Positions 48,001-59,960 of a stretch of 64,000 bases of DNA are shown here, one piece after another. This DNA is from Marisa cornuarietis. Lineage: Eukaryota; Mollusca; Gastropoda; Architaenioglossa; Ampullariidae. A program made the position numbers and the translations under genes. Position 1 is the first letter of the stretch. Each line of letters begins with the position of its first letter. The stretch lies in NCBI GenBank assembly GCA_004794655.1, contig SMMW01000605.1, forward strand, positions 62,001 to 126,000, given 5' to 3'. Below the pieces are notes generated by a model that saw nothing but the letters and a program-made list of their open reading frames with translations, did no database searches and was not told the DNA's origin.

Positions 48001-51000
48001 GTCCGATATCTTGCTGGTGAAATAATCACTAAAAACTTGCGGCAGCAGTGAAGCAGGGTAGGCAGTAGGCAGTGGTGTTGCTGTCTTAGATCCAGTCATT
48101 TGAGAGCAGATGGCAAAGAGCTTTTTGGAGGAGGTGCAGTTAATTATTTGGCCCTGAAGATATGATGCTTTAGCCGCATAAATGCATTTTGCAACGCTTC
48201 GCTTTGCGGCATTGTAAATTTCTTTGTGGATGGCGAGTCCAGTCTTCCGCCAAAGACGTTCAGCTCGCCGGCGCGTGCGCTTCAGGTCACGGAGTTCGAC
48301 ACGGATCTGTGAATACCAAGGCGCACATTTCGACTGGCGCATCAGACGTCGAGACACTGGGTCACGTGGTCATCAACTACTCTACGCAAAACACAGTCAA
48401 GTTGCTCGGCAGAGGGTGGTTGGAGGAGCGCCATCTGCAGCTGTGCTTTGAATGCTAGTCTATCCACATTTTGTAATGACCGAGTGGGTCTGAAAACTGG
48501 CGCCGATGATGGGCATTTGCGATCCAGTTCGATTAGTACAGAGTAGTGGTCAGATGAGAGATCATGGGAAACATCAACTGACTGGACTAAGTGGTCATCA
48601 GGTCGATGTATGACCCAGTCCAGGATGTGATCTCTTTTGTGAGTTGGTTGCGACACGGACTGGACAAAACGAAAGGTGTGCAACATTTCGGACAGTTTGA
48701 CAGTGTCAGGGTGAGAACTGTTGTCGAAGTGTACATTAACATCTCCGAGGAGAATTGCGGGTCCAATTAGTGCATTGCTATAATCCAAGAGATCGTGGAA
48801 TTCTGAGAAAAATGTAGAGGCTGTAAGTTTGTTCCTTGCACTAGGAGGAGGTCTGTAGATGCAGAGCAGGTGCATCGAGCAATGAGGAGCCGAAGAGGAG
48901 ACTTGTACAAATTCAAAAGACGTGTGAGGGAACGATACGGCAGTAGTAAAAGACAGTAAATGTTATTGTTTGATTATTGTTTGCTTTATCTCAGAGAAGT
49001 TTTGACCTTTAGTGACTGACAACAGTCATGTTAAGCAACCCTTAGCTTATATTATCAGAGCTTACCTAAAAAAGCCTTCCAGTATTTTTCTTAATTTTTT
49101 TATATTTTCATTAATACTTTATTATATTTTATTTTATTAGATGTATATTTATTATACTAATATATGTTTTATTTTGTTTTATTGTTATTTCTATTATTTG
49201 ACTTCCAGTAAATAGACGGTTAGCGACGGTTTTATTTTAATCACAGAGTGGCTCACTGGGCAAGGGCACAGCAGTGCGGGACTTAGCTGACATTGACCTT
49301 GTCGTCTTTGTCAATGGCCTGACCAGCATCACAGACTTGAAGGCTAAAAGAGAGATGCTTCTCAATGACCTGGAGCAGCAAGTTAAACATGTTTTGTGCA
49401 TCTATCCTGTCAAACGTACCCGATATTGTCTGTCCTTTGACTGGAATGGAAACAAGGTGGACATCTTGCCAGCCTTTGATCTTCTGTCGAGTAAGTCCGT
49501 GGAAATGCTATGGAAAGGCTTGATGAGTCGGCATGTGCTTCGTCGCAATGTTTTTTTAAAAGAAAAGTCAGTCACATGATAATTCAAAACGAGCGCATAG
49601 CTTTAAAATTCACTTGTTTATTGTGTAACCAGAGTATGGAGGGTCACCAGTCAATATCTATAATGCCATGGCGCAGTTTGGACCAGAGGCAGCCCTAGAG
49701 TTTTCTGCATCATTAGCGCCACTTCAGGTAGGAACTCTTTAAAGACTATCAACTACCGTATTCAGTCCTCAACTTACTTTGTTATTTTTAACTCATCTGT
49801 CACTTTTGTCCAGAAATATGTTTCAAACATACAATGGATTTTTGTCATAAATTGACATTTTCCTCTAAGGTACTTCTTTTCATAAATAATCTCCCTTTTC
49901 GATGAAGATTCAAACACATTTTCTTTTTGCTGGATTGTGTTAGTTTAAATGTAACAATGTGTTTTGAAATATCCTGGCTCTTAAAAAGACCACTCTTCTT
50001 CCAGCTACTGAAAGTTAAAACTACAGGTAGAACCTAGTGGTCTGATTACCGTACCTAATCTAAGACTACAGCAGAAAATTTAAGTGATTGAAAATAGTTT
50101 GCAATTGCCAGATGTTATATTTAATGTTACATAGGCCACGTATCTGTAACATCTTATGATCAGCTCATATTTACACAGGAAACGTGCGCAATTCTAATCT
50201 CACTCTGAAAACTTCCTTGACTTGTGAAAAAAATGTAAACAATCTCCTTTCTCTCTTTCTTTCTTTATTCTTTCCTTCTTTACTTTCTTTCTCGGGAAAG
50301 AACACCAGTACTCTGTCTTTACATATTCATGTTAAGTGTTATTTTCTATTCCGTTACGGCAGGTGCACTTTGTGAAGTCAGTCCCGGAGCATGTCAAGAG
50401 AGTTATCCGCCTCCTGAAGCTGTGGGCAGAGGTAAACACACAAATTACATACTGTGAATAATACAGGGAGTAAAATAAAATCCTCATAAGAGACTCCTAC
50501 ACAAGTGTCATATTCTGTGAAAAACATAGCTAGAAAATTACAATACACATAGTAGATTTATACACGCATATCTCATAATGTGAATAATACAGTGAGGGAA
50601 AAAGGTACTCATAGTGGACTAACACACACACACTCACATTACATATTGTGAATAATATAGTTAGTAAGCTACGATACTCATAGTGGACTCACACACACAC
50701 ACATTACATATTGTGAATAATATAGTTAGTAAACAACGAAACTAACAGTGGACTAATACAAACATATTACATATTGTGAATAATATAGTTAGTAAACTAC
50801 GATACTCATAGTGGACTCATACACACATATCACATTCTACGAAAGGAAAATGCGAGTTTAAATGTAAGAAATACAAGTAGACAGTTCAAGCAGCAGGTAG
50901 GTCCAACAAGTGTTGCCAGTATCTTCTGTGTCTGCAGATGCCCACAATTTATATTTCTTGTTTCGAATATATGACTGGCAAATGCAGGTCCTGTTAGTAA

Positions 51001-52049
51001 GGTAAAAATAGTAGGGTTCGGTTGTTTTGTTTTGTTTTTTCGGGGGTGCACGATGCAATTTACTTTTTAAACTGACTCATATTTCTCTGTGTTGCAGGAA
51101 AATGGCCTCAATATCCGCTCCTATACTCTGGAACTGCTGACAATATTCGTCTGGCGCTGCAACGGTGAGGGAAACCCCGGTACTTACTCCCTCTTTTATG
51201 AGGCGATAAAGCGGCTGACTACTTGTGACTCTCTTCGCATTGCTTTTAATGACTACTACAACAGCTCCCTCTACACCAGGTAACAGCAGTCACTGCTTGA
51301 TGTAGGCTGTCAAGATGACTCAAATCACATCCTTAAACTAATCTTTCTCCGCCATTAATCTTCGTTTGCATAATTGTGTGTTTTATTTTATGCTCGTAAA
51401 ACACATTGATGATAGGAAGCACAACCAGGGAAGAGATTGGGCCCTAAGACATTTTCTGGTCTTCAGTAGTCGAAAAATGGTATGGTACGAGTAAAGCTCA
51501 CAAACGCAGGAAAAACATAGGGAGGCAGGGGAAATGCAGACAAAAGATACGGGCAGGCAACAACCGATTAACAGGTCATATGCTTGGCAAAGGGCAAATA
51601 ACCGCAATAAATAGCTGAGCTGGTGGGGAGGTAATCAATGGCGTCCCCACAGTAAATCCCAAGATGATATGCTAGACGGTGACTAAAGTTGTCGATGGCT
51701 CGACTGACCTACAGATTCTGAACGGATCTATACTTCAAATAGAAATTTATGAGAAATTTATAATAATTCCTCAGCTTATGAATAATTTGTATTTTCATGT
51801 GTGTGTGAGTGTGTGCGCGCGCGTACACGTGCGCATGCACCCTTAAATATATTTTATTTTTACAGATTCATGGCTGCACCTTATGTTCTGGACCCAGCTA
51901 ATCCCTACATGAACACCCTGGCTGGGGCGGACACTGCGAAAATTTCTCGCACAGCAACCCTCTTCATTATTACTAACTCTTTCTCACACGTGGGCGGCCC
52001 CTTTCGCACGCAGTTTCACCTTCGCATCATCGGGTCGTCTTATATGTAA
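45045..52049 (+). CDS. OAS: OAS-like gene D, seven coding exons, altered C-terminus
   Basis: Exons: 45045-45136, 45683-45767, 49247-49490, 49633-49727, 50363-50431, 51098-51279, 51866-52049 (TAA). They total 951 nt and 316 residues. Exon 3 keeps the G-S motif with AVRDLADIDLVVF and the third Asp in KVDILPAFDLLS. Exon 5 has VPEHVKRVIRLLKLW, exon 6 has SLELLTIFVW and exon 7 has PYVLDPANPYMNTL. After that point the tail is about 30 residues of unrelated sequence (ATLFIITNSFSHVGG...), longer than the KVL-type endings of B, C and E, suggesting a frameshift or a recruited 3' sequence. Intron 2 is enlarged to 3.5 kb by a LINE (46077-48950) on the opposite strand. Intron 5 holds a 64-bp repeat. The stop overlaps an AATAAA; a second lies at 52307. 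Catalytic motifs look intact. Confidence 0.88.
45800..46020. repeat. degenerate ~30-bp repeat
   Basis: Loose copies of gaggtactcgccatcccatt / tatct words occur in intron 2 of gene D. They are too diverged to count reliably. Confidence 0.4.
46077..48950 (-). mobile_element. CR1/L2-like LINE, nearly complete ORF2, 5'-truncated
   Basis: Minus strand. From about 48948 to 48342 comes the C-terminal half of an APE-type endonuclease (LLGDVNVHFD, then SSDHYSVLIELD). A linker runs to 47995, then the reverse transcriptase: LNNYRPVSNLSFLSKIIEK, DLSAAFDTIDH, VPQGSVLGPVLF, YADDTQLY, and the C-terminal NSAARLVLRARKRDHVTPLL region, ending at 46345. Two lesions are visible: a frameshift near 48345 and an in-frame TGA at 47995-47997. 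The 3' end has paired gcgc words (agcgctaagagcatgctc ... tgcgctataaaa) and an (ATT)n tail at 46077-46095. It sits in intron 2 of gene D, antisense. Few lesions indicate a young insertion. The same 3' end recurs at 63385-63535. Confidence 0.9.
50441..50835. repeat. ~64-bp tandem repeat in intron 5 of gene D
   Basis: About six copies of a unit containing attgtgaataatatagttag and catagtggactcacacac. The last three copies are most alike and the leftmost are decayed. Confidence 0.8.
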
Positions 52050-53845
52050 TAAATAAATAACAAGAATATGTATTCACCTTTAATAACACCACAGCATTCA
52101 AGATTTTGATAAATTGCACACACAAACTCTTTAACTCACTATAAATATAAATCTAGATGTTTGAGAATGTCTGTTTATTTCTTGGTGAAAGTAGCAGGTG
52201 GTAAGTTTTGGAGAGAGAGAGAGAGAGAGAGAGAGAAAGAAAATGGCTTATGTAGCGAACTGCTGATACTTTTATGTAAGAAATCATTTTGTAGAATGAA
52301 ACAGGAAATAAAATTCGACCCTACCCTTTATAATCACAGACTAGAGCTCCCATCATTATGTCATGTCCAAAATCTTTTTAGAGGAAGATAATCGGTAAAC
52401 AGACAGTATTTTCAGTGTAATAAAGCGAAAAAAAATTAGTTGTTTTTAATTTTTCATGTAAAGACCTTTTCTTCTTCGACCAGTCTCCTGTTACTTATAT
52501 GTTATTTTTGTCATCCATCGTCCATTCAATGAAGTGCTCACTGAACAGTACTAATAAATCCAAACACGAGGATTCATTTTAAGAACAAGCAGAGCAATGC
52601 TGTGTTTGTTTGTTTGTTTGTTGTTATGTATGGATACACTTAAAATATGGGTTACTAGAGGAATACATGTATGCAGATTGTACCTAATAATACAATTCTC
52701 TTGAATAATCTCTATTACCTCTACTCTTGTCTCTTGAATTTAAGAATGAAAGGTGTGCTCGATGCTAAGTTATGTGAATTGTATCTACTGAATATAAAAA
52801 GAACAATGACCATAATCAACTTGCGGAGTTGTTTTATGTCTTTTTTTGGGGGGAGGGGAGTATTGTCTGGATATTATTGCACGGCTCTTTTTTCCAACAG
52901 TTAATAGTTTACAAAAACAAACAATTCAGCAAAGGAAAAATGAGCTGTTATAATCAAAGTAAGGGAAAGAAGAGTTTGGTCGATGTAAGCAATTTATAGC
53001 TTTAGAGTCACATTTCTGCCGCAGAATATATTTCTTGACCAAACATGTCAAGGTTTCCTTCTCATAGTTCCGTTCTCCCCCGAACCGATCACTGATATTG
53101 ATAAAGCAGTTTTATGGTCGGTTCAGCAAAGCACGTGGTCACAATCAACCTGAGTAATAGTCTTGGCCACTGGTAAATGTGTTGTTCCCCTTTGCCCACC
53201 AAGTTTCCTAGCTACGACATGTAAAAAGCGACAGGCGAAAGTCTCTTTGATTATATTCTATGAATAACATCCTTGATTTCCTGTAATTGTTTATTGCATC
53301 CACCCAACACGTTCTATTGCACGATTTTCAAGAGATATCATATTCTGACTTTCGAGCAGTTGAAATGTTTGTAAGGAAGCCGCAGCAAAAGCCTGATTTA
53401 TCGTGAAGAGTACAAGCGGTGGAGGGACACCGTGCCCTTTCTTAAAACAAATATTCTTAGTCCCTAGCCACCAGGCTATGTAACCTATATTCTCACCTTA
53501 TCACATGAGCAGTTACCTAGATAATCTCACAAGGCTGTTGTCCGTACTATTATATCTGTCAGAACTTCCTAGAAAATGACATATTCACTATTTTCACTTT
53601 GCTTCACCATTACAATTTTGTGTCGCTGTTTCCAACATAGTCAGTTGTCTCCCCTTACACTAAAATGCCCCCTGTTGTTTCTCTTTTGATTGAAGAACAT
53701 CTGTCACCATGTCATAATAAGAACTAACACATATTCAATAATGTGAGTCAGCTGTGGCTCAGATTTTACGTTTGTAAATAATCTTAGTAATAAGTGCACA
53801 ATATCAACTCATATTATAAGTATTCGTAAAAGTATTAGTATACTT
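52050..53845. other. intergenic between genes D and E
   Basis: A (GA)n run at 52210-52236 and a (GTTT)n run at 52603-52622 are seen. No gene or known element is recognised in the rest. Confidence 0.35.
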
Positions 53846-53849
53846 TAAA

Positions 53850-54551
53850 AGTTCTCTGAAAGGTGAGGAGAAACATACGAAGGGAAACAGTACATGTACA
53901 ATGTTACTAATGGTGTCATGAAAAAAATATATGGTCAATGTAAGAAGAAAATGAAACAGCCCAAGAGAGACATTTATCATAGACATAATGGCGCTGTACA
54001 TCTCCTGACTTCTGTTGTTTAATGTTATGTTTACAATGCTTACAGACTAGACTCTTGCATCTAAACTATCGTTTGTATGGTGGATATATGCAGCTGGAAT
54101 AACGTTCGACTTCTCCCAGTGGTGCGAGACACGGCATGAGAAATGACAAAACTACTCCAGTTATGTACATCACAGCACTGACAACACAACCTGTACAGCT
54201 TTGTAACGGACCAAGCGGAATACAAGCTAACACACGTTCTGTGCCAAGGTTCCTGTGGAAATCAATAACAAAAACACCTACTTTCATTTTTATCTTCTTG
54301 GAAGGCACATTTGCTATACCTGTAAATCGATTATCTATCACTTTAACATTTCCTTGGAAAATTCTATTTTAAGAATCAGCGCACAGGTGGGTGGGTTTTA
54401 CTAGATTGTCACTGGGTCTTCCAGGAAAAACCTGGAACTGAGATAAAAAGCTCAGGTGGTTGTTTGATGCTTGCAGTCGACAGCGTAGCTTGCTCACTTC
54501 ATTCGACCTCACTTAGCACCTGGTGCGAGATTACCTGTGCTCAGTCTCCAG
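53850..54551 (+). promoter_or_regulatory. promoter and non-coding first exon of OAS-like gene E
   Basis: Sequence from about 53850 is homologous to the region upstream of gene B at about 26930-27115 and 28100-28464. Conserved blocks: 54248-54312 (ggttcctgtggaaatc through cttggaaggcacattt), TCTATTTTAAGAATCAGC at 54363-54380, ggaaaaacctggaactg with TATA-like GATAAAA (54424-54448), and a 5' exon ending CAGTCTCCAG at 54551 before GTAAGC. TTCCAGGAA at 54419-54427 matches a STAT-type site but is not conserved in B. Confidence 0.6.
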
Positions 54552-55550
54552 GTAAGCTTATTTTTGCAAACTATTTTGGTTGCACGTTTGAATGAGTTAA
54601 TTATACGAATTTGCATGATCTCATTGGATTGTACAGACGATGAATCATGCCGCCGAATTTTCGAGCTTTTGAAGTTTTTTTTATTGTTAGGGAAAAATCA
54701 TTGGAACAAGAGAGGATTACAATGATCAAGGATACATAAAACAAATGCATGGACGTGTACAGACGATTTGGTTGGACAGACAGATAGTGCTTAGCTTGGG
54801 AGGCTCAAATCATACGGGGTTTTTTTTTAGATGTTATAAACAAAAATCGTATGGCTAAATAAACCAAGGGTCTGATTGAAGAAGTACAAGTAACAACAGT
54901 GGAGCTTAATTTAGGTATAAAGTTAGGAATCCTGGCTGACATTTTGTGAATCAAAAAAGCTTCTCACCCATCATCGTTTAGGTTTAGTTTGTGTTCATCC
55001 ATCCATAGCTTGACATACATTCTTTGCTAGGGTTTTAATTTCCATCATAAATTGTGTTGTCTGTTAATTTGTGTTCTCTTTACACTCTCTAGTCATCTTT
55101 ATTTCATGTGACCTCGAAATCCTTCTCACCTGGTAGCGGTGTGGTTGAAACTTCTACTCATTCTTTGAGAAATATTTTAAAACAAGTAATCATTTTTCAT
55201 GCACGATTTCTTAAAGCAAAGCATGTTGATTCATTTTTATGCTTATAAACAACATTTTGAAAAAAAACAGCATGTCCTCGTTTCATACTGATGCACGATA
55301 CAGCCTACATGTGGCTGATGAGCAAGAGCAGTAACTGCCCCCGGCTACTGAGTACAATAACTACACACGATATTTGTACTTTATCCGCTAATGTGCATCA
55401 TTGTGCAATGCCTACTTGTCCGTGTTTAATTCTTGAAACAGATTTTATATATTTTTTTCCCATAAATTTCTATATAATTAATTTTCAAGGCAGAGTCAGA
55501 TAACGATTCCTAATTGTCTCACACAACTGTGTCACAACTGCAGGTGAAAA
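54552..55550 (+). other. 5'-UTR intron of gene E, no other feature
   Basis: The intron runs from the GTAAGC donor to the ctgcag acceptor 7 bases before the ATG at 55551. No repeats or coding sequence are recognised in it. Confidence 0.4.
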
Positions 55551-55784
55551 ATGTCAAAAGTTTTTAGCCAACAAGGAGCCTGTGAAAGTCTCGACGAATT
55601 CTCACAAAGGCAGGTGTCAACAACAGAATCGGAAAGAAGGAGGTGAGTGAAACAAAACACAGCCGTAGGCAGCGAAGAAATACTAATTATTTATGAATGT
55701 TTGATATTCATTCCACCATATAATGTTCTTCAGGACGTGTGCGTGTGTGTTTGTGTGTGTGTGTGTGTGTGTCTGTCTGTCTGT

Positions 55785-55842
<58 letters not shown>

Positions 55843-57565
55843 ATCTAAAAACCGAACACAAAGTAATCTCAGAAATATTGATAAATAGCACACACACGCG
55901 TTTAATTATTTATTTCTGCAGGTTGTTGGAAGAAGTCGATAGATTTGTCAGATATCTTCATGATCAGCCTTTCTCATCGCCATACTCTGTGAAGGAGGTG
56001 ATAAAGGTGGGATATTCATTGTTCTGTCTTTGTTTAAGTTTCGTCTGTGATGTGCTCACCTGGGAAAATGAATCTTAATCTACTAGTGCCAAGAAAAATA
56101 TTGTCATTCGGCAGTGACTCTGGTCTAAGCGCTTAACAGACAGTGAATACTTCATCATGCGAAAACACAGCTTCATCATAACTTAAACTCATCATGCTAA
56201 AACACATGCTCATTATAGGTAGCTTCATGTTTAGAGTGTACAAACACAAGTTCATAATGTATTAACATGTTTATCACCCTTCTATCATCATGCAGAACGT
56301 CGGTCTGTTTCTTACCTTCAACCATCTATGTTCACTAGAAGAATCATCTTTGTGAATTTTTTAAGTCCTCCCTCGGTTTTAAACTTAAAAAAGAGTGATT
56401 ATTGGATAGTTTAAGCCTTACCGTTTCCTTTCAAGTCTTTCCTGTCTTGCAACATTTCATTCGCGTCTTTTGATTAATAGAATACTTCTCAAGTCTCCTA
56501 AAATGCATGTGCTTCGATTGACTAAATATCATTTTTCTATATATATATATATATCTCGTAATTATTTAAAGTCATTTCTATGTTCGGCATCGTATCAGAG
56601 TGGCTCATTGGGCAAAGGCACTGCAGTACGAAATCTGGCTGACATCGACCTTGTCGTCTTCGTCAACGGCCTGACCAGCATCGACGGGTTGGAGAGAGCG
56701 AGACCCCAGCTACTGGCTGATCTGAAGAATAAACTAAGGCAGTCAGCGTGGATCCAGCCAGTATCCAGCAGCAACTTTTCCTTGACCTACAACTGGAACG
56801 ACATCGAAGTTGACATCCTGCCAGCTGTTGACGTCTTGTCACGTGAGCACTGAGTTCCGATGTCTTCACTTGTCTGTTTGAATTGATGTTGGATTACACG
56901 TGTCGTATATCTTTTACCACATTATCAATCATGTAACTGTTTATTTATCTAATGCTCCAATACACTCTGTGGCAGTGTATGGGTCTCCGCGTAATGTCTA
57001 TCAGATCATGGGGCAGTGTGGTTCAACAGGTCAAGCAGCTCAGCAGTTCTCAGCTTCTCTGGCACCACTGCAGGTGAGAACTGGTCTGTGTGTGAAGACA
57101 TTAGTGTGTGGAAATGCGTATGTTGCTTCAGTCGATTAAGTAGCATTCATATACGTAGATAAAGCTCACTTTCTTCCTCCACACACACACTCTACCTCTC
57201 TCTCTCTCAGTCACTCTCATACATTTATCTATTATTTTCATTGTGGCTCACTCTCTTTTTTCTTATTTATCTCTCTGGCATCTCATCACCGCAAAACTTC
57301 ATCTAAATCAATTTGTTTCATTCGGTTTCTCGCCTTCAGCGAGATTTCGTGAAGGATGTCCCGGAGCATGTCAAGAGGGTGATTCGCCTCGTGAAATTGT
57401 GGAAGAAGGTGAGGACAATAAATAGTTAGTGACCAATCGTCATCTGCTACCAACTGTGCTAAGCAATGATCAATCCAAATGGTCAATAACACTTTTTTGC
57501 CAATTGTTTTCCAAAAATTGAAATATGGCCCCTCACTCTTTGTGGATAGGAAAGTTGCTTTAGGG

Positions 57566-57629
<64 letters not shown>

Positions 57630-58195
57630 CTGTCGGCATGTTCGTCAGGAAAATCATCTTGACATCCGGTCCTACAGTCTGGAGCTACTAACCATATATG
57701 TCTGGCAAGCAGCTGGTAAGGGAAATCCGGGTACTGACTACCTCTTTCGTGAGGTGATGAGGCAGCTGGCGACCTGTGGTACCCTCCGTGTGGCCTTCAA
57801 CGACCATTACAACAGCGCCGAGTATACCAGGTACAGGCTTCTGGGAATAAATTTGTCAATGCCTTCTAATGATTTGAGTTGCAGTTAGCGATTAGAAAGC
57901 TTATGGCTACCTTCGTTATCAGTTTTAATTTTTTGCCCAAAAATTAGACACAAAGTTACCTTCAAAATTTACAATCCAAGCTAACTGGTCAATTATTCAC
58001 ATCTTTGTTATATCGACAGACGACTGGCACATGTTCCCAGGAGTTTTACTCAGTAGGAGCTTTCTATTGTCTACTTTGTGGAATATTAAAGTTGAAATTA
58101 CAAGCCTCCAGTTTCAATCAGTATAATTTTAATGATTTTAATGATAAATGACTCATTTTAAAAATCACTTCTTGTACTTGTACGTTTTTGCATGA

Positions 58196-58274
<79 letters not shown>

Positions 58275-58446
58275 TTTGTACGCATATTTGCAGTTGAATG
58301 TATACATTAAATAACTTTATATATTTTTTAGAAGCATGTCACAGCCGTACATTCTGGACCCAGCGAATCCCTACATGAACACACTCCACGGAACGTCCAC
58401 TGGCTTTACCGCCGAAAGTGCCAAGAAAGTCCTGAGATGCCTCTAA
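55551..58446 (+). CDS. OAS: OAS-like gene E, seven coding exons
   Basis: Exons: 55551-55642, 55922-56006, 56599-56842, 56976-57073, 57340-57408, 57649-57830, 58332-58446 (TAA). They total 885 nt and 294 residues, starting MSKVFSQQ. The nucleotidyltransferase core is [20 protein letters not shown] with the third Asp in [12 protein letters not shown]. Later exons have [34 protein letters not shown] and [16 protein letters not shown]. The C-terminus is shorter than in B and C (ending KKVLRCL). All splice sites are canonical GT-AG. Long (GT)n tracts lie in introns 1, 5 and 6. A likely polyadenylation signal AATAAA is at 58596. In exon 3 length it groups with gene D (244 nt) against B/C (256 nt), yet its promoter is most like gene B's. 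Confidence 0.92.
55737..55842. repeat. (GT)n microsatellite, intron 1 of gene E
   Basis: An interrupted GT tract with a short (GTCT)n insert. Confidence 0.95.
57568..57627. repeat. (GT)n tract just before the exon 6 acceptor of gene E
   Basis: About 30 GT units end 22 bp before exon 6. The position matches the GT tract in gene B. Confidence 0.95.
58205..58275. repeat. (GT)n(GTGC)n microsatellite, intron 6 of gene E
   Basis: A compound tract about 55 bp before the exon 7 acceptor. Gene D has a decayed GT/GC-rich equivalent at 51799-51835. Confidence 0.9.
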
Positions 58447-58449
58447 CCT

Positions 58450-59255
58450 CTGAGTTCAGAGATCATACAGCTCGTGGCTCACTGAGACAGAAAAAATGAA
58501 ATCTCTGAATTGTCTTTGATGCAACATGTTTACTGTGTATGACACACGCAGCCTTACTACAACATTTTTAATTACTAAACATTCAATCAAATAACAATAA
58601 ATACTGTAGTAACTGTTTAAGTATGGTGTAAGCATAAACATTATGGTACATACTATCAGTTTTAGTTATTTCTTGAAATTTGTATTTTTGGTTATGATTT
58701 CTTTCTGTAATATGTAATTTTTAACCTTACTATAACACATTTTTCTTCTGCTTTGGCATGGTACCGACTTCACACTTTAGACATTTACATTGTATATCAT
58801 GCGGGAAACATTATTATTCTAGTTTGTACGATTACAAAAAATTTCCCTGCTCTCCTTAAAGAATTTTTTGAAACTCAAAATCTTCTCATAAATTTGTATT
58901 GTAGAGAATTGTTTGATTGCACACACACGAGCATACTATACGAATAAATATCAGTGACTTATGAGTGCATTAATTAACACAACATTTAGACTTTTAAAAT
59001 TTAATGATACAATTATATTCGGGTTTTGTGGTTTTTAACTGTTATTATTTAGAAGCGTTTTAAATGAACCCCATGCGGGCTGTATCCGAGATAAGAGCAG
59101 ATAAGACTAACATCATTGTATTCAGTAACCTCAGCTTTATATTGACCTTAACTTCCTTGGCTCTCTCCCTCGTTCTCTTCCATCTTTTATAGCCATTTAT
59201 TTAGCTTCTTCTTCTCTCTTTCTCTCTCCCTCTCTTGCTCTCTTATTTCCTTGCG

Positions 59256-59291
<36 letters not shown>

Positions 59292-59960
59292 CTTAAATCA
59301 CTTTGCTCAGCAGTAATACATTTTAATCAGGGCACTTTCCTCTATAACCTGCAAAGATGTCTTTTCTTTGGAAGCTCATAGTACTCATGTCTAACTCTGT
59401 GTAATTCCTTAAAGTGCTCTATGTTAATTTTAATGTTCATTTAAAAGTTCATTGAATAAATTTTTGTCAAAATCTACATAAAATTGTGACCAAGCGATTT
59501 CATATCACTCCGCGTGAGTCATTTCTGAGAGGTTGTCGGGCAAAAATGTGAACAAAATTGAGGAGGAGGAGGAGGAGGAGAGGAAGGATGTTCCTTATCA
59601 CAAAGCTCGTAGGTCAATTCTTGTATAGCGTGCACAGCAGTATGTGGCTTTAAATGTAGAATATTGGCATAAAGCACTGCAGATCACGTGTCTGGTGGTG
59701 TTTGCCGCGCTGTCAAATGTTCAGGTCTTCAGGAAAAACACATTTAAGACAAGCATAATATTGAATAAAGACTAAGGAGAGCTGGAATGACGATCGACAA
59801 CTCTGCCTACTGGCGAGAATCCGAAAAAGTACAAACCTTTTATCTAACTTTGTTACATTATGTACATGCACATACATCAACTGTAGCGTGTACCACCTTG
59901 TGCTCTCGATTTATTCATTCTCTCTCTCTCTCTTTAAAGTTCAAGGCTAGTGCCTAGGTA
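58450..59960. other. 3' UTR of gene E and intergenic sequence
   Basis: AATAAA words at 58596 and 58944, a (GT)n tract at 59259-59290 and a (GGA)n run at 59561-59581. No gene is recognised. Confidence 0.35.
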
